22,166 nt of DNA from NCBI GenBank assembly GCA_032718475.1, contig JAUCBJ010008199.1, positions 1-22,166 of the forward strand, in the 5' to 3' direction. The DNA comes from Nemertoderma westbladi (taxonomy: Eukaryota > Xenacoelomorpha > Nemertodermatida > Nemertodermatidae). This document shows, in pieces, positions 1-8,020 of this stretch (position 1 is the stretch's first letter; the number at the start of each line of letters is the position of its first letter). Below the pieces are notes generated by a model. That model made no database searches. It had not been told where the DNA came from and worked only from the letters and a program-made list of their open reading frames with translations. Position numbers and translations under genes: made by a program.

Positions 1-302
1 GTAATCAGCAGTGAGACAGGATAATTTCAGTTCAGTAGCTCGGGATTGGTCGAAATCAGAACTAACTCAACGCAGGGCTATGGGTAACTGGGGCAACCTT
101 CCCAAGCCGGCTGGCCAATCGAACAGCTCAGATCCCTCCTAAAGGATTCCAACGCCTTGGAGGGGGGAACTGGTTAGCAAAGAAAACAAATCAGTCATAT
201 CCCAGAAAAACCTTTACAGTAGGTTTCAGAGTATTTTAGCGTATGGGGGAAAAACTGGGTTGCGGGGCGAAGGGCCAGTTACATCCCACAGAAGCTTTTA
301 CA
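1..302. other. Unique sequence left of the 45-bp array
   Basis: This is moderately GC-balanced sequence with a short G-run near 160-166. No convincing coding frame, RNA gene or repeat is visible. The 45-bp array begins abruptly at its right edge. I cannot say whether it belongs to a gene exon, a transposon or plain intergenic DNA. Confidence 0.5.
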
Positions 303-1886
303 TATTAGGCAACCTTTTCCACGCTTAGAGATAGCGACAACAGTAGGTATTAGGCAACCTTTACCACACTTAGAGATAGCGACAACAGTAGGTATTAGGC
401 AACCTTTACCACACTTAGTTATAGCGACAACAGTAGGTATTAGGCAACCTTTACCACACTTAGTTATAGCGACAACAGTAGGTATTAGGCAACCTTTACC
501 ACACTTAGGGATAGCGACAACAGTAGGTATTAGGCAACCTTTACCACGCTTAGTGATAGCGACAACAGTAGGTATTAGGCAACCTTTACCACACTTAGGG
601 ATAGCGACAACAGTAGGTATTAGGCAACCTTTACCACACTTAGTTATAGCGACAACAGTAGGTATTAGGCAACCTTTACCACACTTAGAGATAGCGACAA
701 CAGTAGGTATTAGGCAACCTTTACCACACTTAGTTATAGCGACAACAGTAGGTATTAGGAAACCTTTACCACGCTTAGGGATAGCGACAACAGTAGGTAT
801 TAGGCAACCTTTACCACGCTTAGTTATAGCGACCACAGTAGGTATTAGGCAACCTTTACCACACTTAGGGATAGCGACAACAGTAGGTATTAGGCAACCT
901 TTACCACACTTAGTTATAGCGACAACAGTAGGTATTAGGCAACCTTTACCACACTTAGAGATAGCGACAACAGTAGGTATTAGGCAACCTTTACCACACT
1001 TAGGGATAGCGACAACAGTAGGTATTAGGCAACCTTTACCACACTTAGTTATAGCGACAACAGTAGGTATTAGGCAACCTTTACCACACTTAGTTATAGC
1101 GACAACAGTAGGTATTAGGCAACCTTTACCACACTTAGGGATAGCGCCAACAGTAGGTATTAGGCAACCTTTACCACACTTAGTTATAGCGACAACAGTA
1201 GGTATTAGGCAACCTTTACCACACTTAGTTATAGCGACAACAGTAGGTATTAGGCAACCTTTACCACACTTAGGGATAGCGACAACAGTAGGTATTAGGC
1301 AACCTTTACCACACTTAGTTATAGCGACAACAGTAGGTATTAGGCAACCTTTACCACGCTTAGGGATAGCGACAACAGTAGGTATTAGGCAACCTTTACC
1401 ACGCTTAGTTATAGCGACAACAGTAGGTATTAGGCAACCTTTACCACACTTAGGGATAGCGACAACAGTAGGTATTAGGCAACCTTTACTACACTTAGTT
1501 ATAGCGACAACAGTAGGTATTAGGCAACCTTTACCACACTTAGGGATAGCGACAACAGTAGGTATTAGGCAACCTTTACCACACTTAGTTATAGCGACAA
1601 CAGTAGGTATTAGGCAACCTTTACCACACTTAGGGATAGCGACAACAGTAGGTATTAGGCAACCTTTACCACACTTAGTTATAGCGACAACAGTAGGTAT
1701 TAGGCAACCTTTACCACACTTAGAGATAGCGACAACAGTAGGTATTAGGCAACCTTTACCACACTTAGTTATAGCGACAACAGTAGGTATTAGGCAACCT
1801 TTACCACGCTTAGGGATAGCGACAACAGTGGGTATTAATTAGGCAACCTTTACCACGCTTAGGGATAGCGACAACAGTAGGTATTA
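303..1886. repeat. 45-bp minisatellite, about 35 copies
   Basis: A 45-bp unit (core ATTAGGCAACCTTTACCACR, then CTTAG, a two- to three-base variable site and ATAGCGACAACAGTAGGT) is repeated about 35 times with very few substitutions. The main variable site reads GTT, GGG or GAG before ATAGCG. GTT and GGG versions alternate for long stretches, so part of the array behaves as a 90-bp dimer. A secondary variant is CAC versus CGC in the core. Near 1837-1840 an extra AATT in the penultimate unit breaks the reading frame. Because 45 is divisible by three and the consensus lacks stops in some frames, long 15-residue-periodic ORFs appear on both strands (279-836 minus, 553-1842 plus). They start at GTG or similar codons and have no domain; I treat them as artefacts of the repeat. 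Confidence 0.95.
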
Positions 1887-3093
1887 AGCTTATTTGACTG
1901 TTTATGCGATGATATTCTCCTGGTTGAGCTTTCCCTTTAGCTTAATCATTGGTTCTTTGGCTCTAAAGATCATCCCTACACAAGTTCAGTGATTATATCC
2001 ATCCTAATTTAAGATGATGTGCATTGCAACCTACTTACCGAGTAATGGAATCTGTTTGATTGCTAATGTACTGATACTGACAAGCACACCAGCACCACCG
2101 TCTGCTTCATAGTTTCGCTCCGATGCATTTACTTTTGTTGAGTTTATATAATGCTGTTGTTAGTTGGTCGGTAGGTCAAGGGTTTGGTTTTTACATTCGC
2201 CCGATGAAGCTGCGGGAGGGCAAGGATTAAGGTTTGGTAAGACCTTGTTCAGCATGAGGGTGGTGTTGGGGAATGTGGTTGTTGTGGGAAGGGGGGGGGG
2301 GGGGGGGGGGTCGCTACGAATAGCGGCTCGTTTACAGATCAAGTTTATTTTATTACATCAACAAATAACAATTTAATCAAACAAATGAGAAATGAAATCA
2401 TATTACATTATAATGTTAACAACAATACTAACCACAATCGCTACCATAATCTAACACGAAGCACAGAATTTAACCAATATTATGCAACGTGTGTCTGATA
2501 GAATTCAAAATCAGAATAACATTTTTTTACACAGTTAATTTATAATTAGATATAAAATATATTTAGGAAATCGATATTTAGGAAATCAAGTAATATATTT
2601 TCACTTGTTTTACTTTCGATATTCTGTACTTGTCGTGTATTGAGTTATTTAAGATTACAATACAACCCGGTTTAAAAAAACCAACGTAGCAAAGTAATAA
2701 AGTGTTCAAGCTATCAATTAAAAGTAATCCAATATCGTGAAGTTCTTCTTACGATATGAAGAATGTAAATATATTTCTAAATTAAAACATCTATATACTT
2801 CACAAATACAAATATTAAAACCATAAAAGTGCGACGTAGATAGCACAATTCCGTCTAAAGGAACCAGACGACCTGCCTCCAGCAACTGGACTGTTTCACG
2901 TGTGTTCCGAGTGTTCCGAGTGTTCCCCGTAAATCCAACCCTCAGAGACAAAAAATGACGATAATCGATAAATAAACGATGATAGACGATAATTATTATT
3001 TTTGGATATTTATCGACTGTCTGCTATCGGTTGTCTGTCGACTCAGTGTCGAGACCACGCATGCCGAAAATAATTCTAGGCTATTGAATTCTT
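1887..3093. other. AT-rich intergenic stretch, no gene seen
   Basis: This region separates the 45-bp array from the GPCR gene. It is AT-rich and holds only short simple features: a 20-G run at 2291-2310, a doubled ATATTTAGGAAATC at about 2559-2587, a GTGTTCCGA triplet around 2900-2925, and ATCGATAAATAAACGATGAT-type dyads around 2960-2990. The short ORFs here (for example 2164-2376 plus and 2718-2951 minus) look like chance frames with low-complexity translations, partly made by the G-run. I see no gene. Confidence 0.5.
2291..2310. repeat. Poly-G run, 20 G
   Basis: Twenty uninterrupted G follow GTTGTGGGAA. The run may form a G-quadruplex or mark a place where read length limits assembly. Its exact length should not be trusted. 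Confidence 0.9.
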
Positions 3094-3099
3094 TTTATT
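3094..3099 (-). terminator. Candidate poly(A) signal for the GPCR gene
   Basis: AATAAA is present on the minus strand about 210 bp downstream of the GPCR stop codon. The position is reasonable for a 3' UTR, but the hexamer is common in AT-rich DNA, so this is only a candidate. Confidence 0.3.
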
Positions 3100-3305
3100 C
3101 TCACTTTCACGAAGATACTTTAACATTAGCCATATTTGTCTTCATTAACTATATTGTTCAGAATTTCTTAGACATCCATAATACATATGGGGCTGAATAT
3201 CAACATGGTAACCAACAACAAAAAGGTAACAATGACAACATGAATTCATGAAGTGAGTTATTGACTCCAGAAGCTATCTAACTCAATGGTATAACCCATA
3301 CTGGT

Positions 3306-4298
3306 TTAATAACGATATCGTCCAAAATCAACCAGAGCAATAAGGGGTTGCTCAAAAACCTGTATCCGAATGCGAGAAAGTCTTCTGCGATATGACTTAT
3401 GCAGATAAATGTAGATGATAGGGTTAACGATGGTATCTGTGTAGCTAAAGAAGGTGGCGGTGGAGCTGAAATACCTAGCAAACGACACAATGTCAGCAGG
3501 ATCCGCTATAGATATCATAAGCTGAAAGCTCCAAAAAGGTAAGAAACTTAACAAAAAAACAATAACCACAAATAAGACCAATTTCGTCATTCGAATTGTG
3601 GCCCTCTTATTGGTTTCAAACCTGTTGCGTTCTGTTTCTGATAGTTGCTGTTGGGTTGCGTTCTCTCTACCCGAACCCCATTGCAACAGAATAATAATTT
3701 TACCATAGAAAAATGAAATGGCAATTAATGGTAGAATATAAAAGACCGCGCAGAGAATGTAGTTATATTTGCGATGAGAGAATGAGGACGGCCAATCAGA
3801 TCCACAGAAGTACCCTCTATAACCTTCCACCATCGTAGTGTACAGGAACATAGGCAGAGCCCACAGAAAACCTGCCACCCAAACGCCGCCACACAGAGCG
3901 TAGGTTATCCACGTAGCCTTGTGGTTGAAATTTTTCACGAGCACGAAATACCGTTCACCACTAATGATAACGCACATGTAGATCCCAGATAACATTGATA
4001 ACACGTCCATACTGAAGATGAATCTACAACCGGTATCTCCGAAATACCATTGGCTGTAATAGAAGTTGGTGATTCCTAAGAAAGGGCATCCAATGATGTA
4101 CATCAAATCAGCAAATGCGAGATTCAAAATAAACACATCGATGCCATATTGCAAACGTTTCGGTTTCGGTGTCGTTAGAATTAAAGATATTAATGTCAAA
4201 ATGGCGAGAAAAGAAGTGATAAATATTCCAAAATATAGAGTTCCTGCTACGTGGTAAAAAACGTACGACTTTGAGGCAATGATAACGGATTCATTCAT
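3306..4298 (-). CDS. Class A (rhodopsin-like) G protein-coupled receptor, probable peptide or orphan receptor
   Basis: This 330-residue, single-exon, seven-transmembrane receptor is expected to sit in the plasma membrane and signal through heterotrimeric G proteins. Segments by residue: TM1 18-41, TM2 53-76 with NLAFAD (59-64), ECL1 Trp84, TM3 from Cys91 to an ERY triplet (115-117, the D/ERY motif), TM4 134-155, TM5 179-204, TM6 238-262, TM7 277-300 with NPIIY (292-296), then a basic helix-8-like KSYRRR. Cys91 and Cys165 are placed for the conserved TM3-ECL2 disulphide. Asn2 (NES) is an N-terminal glycosylation sequon. The short N-terminus, short third loop (about 205-237) and ECL2 pattern CGSDWP resemble galanin/allatostatin-A/somatostatin-type peptide receptors, but the ligand cannot be read from sequence. 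Oddities: TM1 lacks the usual GN with Asn1.50, and TM6 reads SFLP where CWxP is typical. The start is the first ATG, giving a plausible N-terminus. It looks intact. Confidence 0.9.
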   Translation of the reverse strand: MNESVIIASKSYVFYHVAGTLYFGIFITSFLAILTLISLILTTPKPKRLQYGIDVFILNLAFADLMYIIGCPFLGITNFYYSQWYFGDTGCRFIFSMDVLSMLSGIYMCVIISGERYFVLVKNFNHKATWITYALCGGVWVAGFLWALPMFLYTTMVEGYRGYFCGSDWPSSFSHRKYNYILCAVFYILPLIAISFFYGKIIILLQWGSGRENATQQQLSETERNRFETNKRATIRMTKLVLFVVIVFLLSFLPFWSFQLMISIADPADIVSFARYFSSTATFFSYTDTIVNPIIYIYLHKSYRRRLSRIRIQVFEQPLIALVDFGRYRY

Positions 4299-4538
4299 AA
4301 CGAATTTTCTTTTTATTCCGAGTCACATAATATCAGTGTTCAGTGGTTAAATGTTCCATTTCCAAAATTCTCAAAATGTTGAGATTTCTTGAGGTTAATA
4401 ATTACATGGGACGTAGCGTTTACACCCTAATTATATTGGTGAAATCGGTTGTATCATTTTGCCAAACCGAACACTATGAGCGAGAACATCCTCACTTTAT
4501 AACACAGTTTATGTAAAAAAAATCATCACGTAATGTAG

Positions 4539-4544
4539 CAAATC
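4539..4544. repeat. Left target-site duplication CAAATC
   Basis: CAAATC directly precedes the left terminus TACGGAGC and recurs directly after the right terminus GCTCCGTA at 6648-6653. The exact placement at both ends of the inverted repeats is what supports a target-site duplication. Confidence 0.7.
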
Positions 4545-4596
4545 TACGGAGCTCGAGAAGGGACATGAAAAAAATATTTTTCTAACACGATCCCTC
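4545..4596 (+). repeat. Left outer terminal inverted repeat
   Basis: Fifty-two bases pair with 6596-6647 with three mismatches, including a CTCGAG versus CCCGGG difference near the terminus. See the element entry for the layout. Confidence 0.85.
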
Positions 4597-4800
4597 ATGT
4601 TACTAACATGACCTCTCGTGTTACTAACATGAGCTCTCGTGTTAGCTAGCACGAGCTCTCGTGTTAGCTAACACGAGCCCTCGTGTTAGCTAACACGAGC
4701 CCTCATGTTAGTAACACGAGCCCTCGTGTTAGCTAACACAAGCCCTAGTGTTAGCTAACACGAGCCCTCGTGTTAGCTAACACGAGCCCTCATGATAGCT
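4583..4800. repeat. 22-bp palindromic tandem array, about 10 copies
   Basis: The unit CACGAGCCCTCGTGTTAGCT followed by AA is repeated about ten times. Each unit is built of two dyads: CACGAG-CC-CTCGTG and TTAGCTAA. The array is therefore nearly self-complementary throughout and could extrude hairpins or a cruciform. The right arm of the element has just one such unit (about 6587-6610), so the array is an expansion of a motif already in the terminal repeat. Variants such as CATGTTAC and CTAGTG are scattered, mostly in the leftmost units. Confidence 0.9.
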
Positions 4801-4867
4801 CTACCGACCATTTACGTTAATATTACAAATTTGGAGTTGTTTGATTGGTTGTAGTAAAATAGGAGAA

Positions 4868-4900
4868 CTAAATTGGAGGGAAATTAAAATTGTATCTCAA
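4868..4900 (+). repeat. Left inner inverted repeat block
   Basis: Thirty-three bases starting CTAAATTGGAGGGAAATT pair perfectly with 6539-6571. It is the inner part of the element's composite terminal repeat. Confidence 0.85.
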
Positions 4901-5387
4901 TGGTTCTTACTTTTCTGTTCAGTATAGGCCTATTATATATTTCGCGTTTCTCGTAACGGCTGCTGGTATACTGACTTAAGTGTGAATATAAATAACGAAC
5001 TGGAAACATTCATGAGAGAACGAAGCTTGGGCGAGTTATTATGTTTACGACATAATTGGCATATTATTGACATATTACGACAAATTATGTTTACTTTGGA
5101 ACATATCAATGACTACGATTGGCGATCTCAAATCAATGCTGTATGTATCAATAATATATAGGCCTATAACTATAGACTATTATGGCGGCCTATATGGATT
5201 AGTTGTGAAACTTAATTGCTGAATAATTACAATTATCTAAAATTAATGTAACTTAATCAATCTCTTTCACTTTCTTAATTTATTCTTTCTAAATTTATAA
5301 TAAATAAATTATAAACATTGCCTGCTATAATGAATTATTATCTTTAAGAAAGTGTTTGAAAAATTGTATGAGAGGATTAGTAATACT
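4901..5387. other. AT-rich interior of the TIR element, no gene seen
   Basis: This is very AT-rich sequence with short internal repeats such as TATTATTGACATATTACGAC near 5062-5081 and two copies of a TAGGCCTAT-like motif (about 4924 and 5159). No coding frame is supported. It could be intronic or ancestral element sequence upstream of the HECT-like exon. Confidence 0.45.
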
Positions 5388-5495
5388 TATTATTATATTA
5401 AACATATCTTTATTAATAATTATTATTAAATTAAACATATCTTTATTAATAATTATTATTAAATTAAACATATCTTTATTAATAATAATTATTAA
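5388..5495. repeat. AT-rich 33-bp tandem repeat, about 3 copies
   Basis: A 33-bp unit containing AAACATATCTTTATTAATAA is repeated three times, followed by a slightly expanded AT tract. It sits just upstream of the HECT-like exon. Short ORFs across it on both strands (5325-5528 minus and the start of 5356-5760 plus) owe their length to the multiple-of-three period. Confidence 0.85.
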
Positions 5496-5509
5496 AGGAA
5501 AATATATTT

Positions 5510-5521
5510 TCTTGCTTTTAG
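5510..5521 (+). other. Candidate 3' splice site before the HECT-like exon
   Basis: A pyrimidine-rich TTTTCTTGCTTTTAG ends at 5521, just where the translation changes from AT-rich repeat residues to HECT-like sequence. The acceptor AG would be at 5520-5521. This supports reading 5522-5760 as a terminal exon. Confidence 0.4.
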
Positions 5522-5760
5522 CCGGCATTGACGTACCCGGATTTCCAGGAGAACGAATTTATTTGAAGAATTTATTACAGTTTATTACTGGCTCAGATAG
5601 TGTCCCGGCTCTCGGATTCGAGGAGCAACCTTTGGTGTTGTTCGAGCACCCTGACGATGAAGTTGATCCGGTTAACCAAGGAATGCCTAAGGTAACACCT
5701 GCGGGATGCAAATCTGCTTACCTGTTATGGACAGTTACAAAATATTCTAGGAGCGCATGA
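5522..5760 (+). pseudogene. HECT-type E3 ubiquitin ligase C-lobe fragment (terminal exon or remnant)
   Basis: About 79 residues resemble the C-lobe of HECT ubiquitin ligases, which form a thioester with ubiquitin on a catalytic Cys before transfer to substrate. Visible hallmarks: LKNLLQFITGSDSVPALGF, matching the family pattern L-x(2)-FLxFxTGS-x(3)-P-x-GF; a charged linker; then MPKVTPAGCK, where Cys at codon 5707-5709 takes the place of the catalytic Cys in the usual LPxAxTC. The family's FN-x-LxLPxY is poorly kept and the protein stops about 17 residues after this Cys, roughly 25 short of a normal HECT tail. No N-lobe is present. It resembles G2E3-like HECT proteins, which are expanded in many invertebrates. 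It lies wholly inside the TIR element, with a possible splice acceptor upstream and AATAAA 37 bp downstream. It may be a captured exon or the remnant of an element-encoded protein; I regard it as non-functional. Confidence 0.55.
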
Positions 5761-5796
5761 CACTATGTGTTCACATGTTGTCAACATTTTCCACGG

Positions 5797-5802
5797 AATA
5801 AA
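5797..5802 (+). terminator. Candidate poly(A) signal after the HECT-like exon
   Basis: AATAAA lies 37 bp after the TGA stop at 5758-5760. Together with the splice-acceptor-like site it makes 5522-5800 look like a complete last exon with 3' UTR. Confidence 0.4.
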
Positions 5803-5825
5803 TGAATGAAATAACAACTAAACTT

Positions 5826-6497
5826 ACTACCGTTAGTAGGCAGTACAGTACAGTAGGTATAGTACCGTTAGTAGGCAGTACACTACAGTAGGTAGTACCG
5901 TTAGTAGGCAGTACAGTACAGTAGATAGCACCGTTAGTAGGCAGTACAGTACAGTAGGTAGTACCGTTAGTAGGCAGTACAGTACAGTAGGTAGTACCGT
6001 TAGTAGGCAGTACAGTACAGTAGGTAGTACCGTTAGTAGGCAGTACAGTACAGTAGGTAGTACCGTTAGTAGGCAGTACAGTACAGTAGGTAGTACCGTT
6101 AGTAGGCAGTACAGTACAGTAGGTAGTACCGTTAGTAGGCAGTACAGTACAGTAGGTAGTACCGTTAGTAGGCCGTACAGTACAGTAGGTAGTACCGTTA
6201 GTAGGCAGTACAGTACATTAGGTAGTACCGTTAGTAGGCAGTACAGTACAGTAGGTAGTACCGTTAGTAGGCAGTACAGTACAGTAGGTAGTACCGTTAG
6301 TAGGCAGTACAGTACAGTAGGTAGTACCGTTAGTAGGCAGTACAGTACAGTAGGTAGTACCGTTAGTAGGCAGTACAGTACAGTAGGTAGTACCGTTAGT
6401 AGGCAGTACAGTACAGTAGGTAGTACCGTTAGTAGGCAGTACAGTACAGTAGGTAGTACCGTTAGTAGGCAGTACAGCACAGTAGGTAGTACCGTTA
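5826..6497. repeat. 33-bp minisatellite, about 20 copies
   Basis: The unit CCGTTAGTAGGCAGTACAGT + ACAGTAGGTAGTA (33 bp) is repeated about 20 times, with only scattered substitutions and a small length change in the first unit. It contains overlapping AGTAC/GTAC palindromes. Eleven-residue-periodic ORFs on the minus strand (5833-6549 and 6218-6538) are products of the multiple-of-three period and have no recognisable domain. It lies between the HECT-like exon and the right terminal repeat. Confidence 0.95.
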
Positions 6498-6538
6498 GGC
6501 CTACAGATAGATAAGATACACTTTGATACAGATGACAA

Positions 6539-6647
6539 TTGAGATACAATTTTAATTTCCCTCCAATTTAGTTAAATTTCCCTCCCATTTAACACGAGGG
6601 CTCGTGTTAGAAAAATATTTTTTTCATGTCCCTTCCCGGGCTCCGTA
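6539..6647 (-). repeat. Right terminal inverted repeat, compact arm (109 bp)
   Basis: On the minus strand this arm reads outer 52-bp block, one palindromic CACGAG..CTCGTG unit, a short spacer with GGGAGGGAAATTTAA, then the perfect 33-bp inner block. It shows the arrangement presumably present in the left arm before the 22-bp array expanded. Confidence 0.85.
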
Positions 6648-6653
6648 CAAATC
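6648..6653. repeat. Right target-site duplication CAAATC
   Basis: This is the second copy of the 6-bp duplication, directly following GCTCCGTA. Confidence 0.7.
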
Positions 6654-6992
6654 GCCGCAAATTATGGTTTAAGAAGACAGCGTAAAAACTTTGACTCCCA
6701 AAAAGTTACCTTAAAACATAATATCACAACTGCGATGAAATAAAATCGCTAACAGATTATTATTTATATAGGGTAAATTATTATAGGATGGCGAATCGCA
6801 TGGATGTGTTGAGTATAGAAATAATACGACGCTCTTATTGGATAATAAGATAAGAGGAGAATGTGAGTAAATGAAGAATAAGTTACAAAATGCAATAGTT
6901 GAGTTACAGATAGTTGTGTTGGATATGTTAATTATTACAATATGCCGTAAAAGCAGCCTTGTAGATATATATATGTATATATATATATATGG

Positions 6993-7013
6993 ATAACATG
7001 TCCCTGGCGAGCC
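6993..7013 (+). repeat. TA tract-linked TGTCCCT motif, left outer copy
   Basis: ATAACATGTCC follows a (TA)n tract and continues TGTCCCTGGCGAGCC. The 11-mer ATAACATGTCC plus adjacent TA tract recurs inverted at 13330-13340. Confidence 0.5.
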
Positions 7014-7203
7014 TTCAATATTGCATCATGTTCGAAAATGCTATAACATTAAATTACGCAATATTACATTAAAAACTACAATGGTATTCCAATATTAACT
7101 ATATTTTCTACCCATTTCTTTTTGTTACATCGAATTTCACCCAATAGAAAAAAATATATATTTTGCATGTTATTTATAACATAATATATCCCAAGGGGAG
7201 CAG

Positions 7204-7253
7204 TGGCTTTTCTGGACCCCAAAAGATGTATATCCAATGTCCCTATAGAGCCA
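7204..7253. repeat. Inverted motif pair (potential hairpin)
   Basis: TGGCTTTTCTGGACC (from 7204) faces TGTCCCTATAGAGCCA (7238-7253). The two halves are imperfectly complementary and could form a stem-loop. They are members of a motif family found in both orientations at 6999, 7632, 10276, 10295 and 13137-13336. Confidence 0.55.
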
Positions 7254-7631
7254 AAAATATATATCATTTTTTAAAAGACGAATCTTAAAACTTCAGATAT
7301 TGGAATCAAACATTAATAGATAGATCTAAAATATGTGATAAATTTTATTCCAGGAACGTTAATTTTTTTTCTAATATATCTTTCGTTATCATGACAAACA
7401 TAGCAGTACTCTACATATTTCATACCATTTGGGGAACTTTCTAGGATTATCAAGAATAATGGATTTTCACGTATACATAATTTCATTTTTTGCGCTTGAA
7501 ACTGTTTCAATGTTTCTAATTTTTGCCATACTTACTATATTGAACATTTAAAGTTGTTAATTTGTTGTTACAGCTATTCAAAAAATATAAATTTACTAAA
7601 ATTTGTATTTTCGATTTTTCGAACAAAAAAG

Positions 7632-7647
7632 TGGCTTTTTAGGGACA
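7632..7647 (-). repeat. Single copy of the TGTCCCT..AGCCA motif
   Basis: TGGCTTTTTAGGGACA is followed by CACGATTATATA. The combination is an inverted near-copy of 13275-13300 (TATATAATCGTG then TCCCTTAAAAGCCA). Confidence 0.55.
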
Positions 7648-7946
7648 CACGATTATATATATGACTTTTGAGTAGAAAAAGACAGTGTTTAATAAGTTTG
7701 ATATTTTCGAATAGCACGATTTATAAACTTGTATAATGTATGGCTGCGCATTGGACACATCACATTGTATTGAACAGTGCAGCAAAAATGGGGTAATTCG
7801 GGTTTCACTAAAATTCGGAATTTTGTGCTTGAAACTTCAATGCTTCTCTTTTTTCCCATACTTATTATCTGTGCTTAGAGTAGTTATATTGAACAATCAG
7901 TTACCAAAAAAATATATTTTTCTAACCTTCTAAATCAGAATATGCA

Positions 7947-8020
7947 TTAACCCTTTCGCACCTATGACGCAGGCGTATGCGTCACCACTATATGGGCTAT
8001 GATGCAGGCGTATACATCAT
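7947..8020 (+). mobile_element. Possible solo terminus of a TTAA-target DNA transposon
   Basis: TTAACCCTTTCGCACC is followed by a dyad TGACGCA-GGCGTA-TGCGTCA and a degenerate second copy, ATGATGCA-GGCGTA-TACATCAT. A TTAACCCTTT start with a subterminal dyad is common at piggyBac-like termini and their MITEs. I found no matching opposite end in the window, so this is tentative. It abuts the 140-bp array. Confidence 0.25.

Larger units (their letters stand above)
4545..6647. mobile_element. Non-autonomous TIR (foldback-like) DNA element, 2.1 kb
   Basis: The outer 52 bp of the left end (4545-4596) match the reverse complement of the right end with 3 mismatches; both begin TACGGAGC and share GAAGGGACATG followed by an A7-TA-T5 block. 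A second inverted block of 33 bp is perfect (4868-4900 against 6539-6571). In the right arm the two blocks lie within 109 bp; in the left arm they are pushed apart by a 22-bp palindromic array. The perfect 6-bp duplication CAAATC flanks the element. Six-base duplications are known for Polinton/Maverick, IS3EU and (6-7 bp) Dada elements, but no transposase, integrase or polymerase is visible, so the superfamily is unassigned. The interior carries a HECT-like exon and two 33-bp-period arrays. The element lies about 250 bp upstream of the GPCR start codon and may disturb or supply its regulation; that is inference. Confidence 0.75.
6654..7946. other. AT-rich intergenic stretch with scattered inverted motifs
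   Basis: No gene is supported; ORFs at 7076-7267 and 7313-7510 (minus) and 7736-7933 (plus) are AT-driven. The stretch includes a (TA)n tract (about 6964-6990) and copies of the TGTCCCT..AGCCA motif (6999-7013, 7204-7253, 7632-7647), annotated separately. Confidence 0.5.

Noticed and set aside
279-1842. Long ORFs on both strands of the 45-bp array (185 and 429 residues)
   Set aside because: They consist only of 15-residue repeats produced by a period divisible by three, lack a convincing ATG start and match no domain; the frame is broken by a 4-bp insertion near 1837.
2164-2376. Small plus-strand ORF through the 20-G run
   Set aside because: Its translation is partly poly-Gly from the G-run, with no domain and no support for a transcript.
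5356-5521. Start of the 134-residue ORF as the true N-terminus of the HECT-like protein
   Set aside because: This part is translated from the AT-rich 33-bp repeat; a splice acceptor-like site at 5521 fits better.
5833-6549. Minus-strand ORFs with 11-residue leucine/valine-rich repeats (238 and 106 residues)
   Set aside because: They are translations of the 33-bp minisatellite in two frames; hydrophobic periodicity follows from the DNA unit and there is no independent coding signal.
6964-6990. TA-rich tract as a promoter TATA element
   Set aside because: It is a plain (TA)n microsatellite with no gene start nearby.
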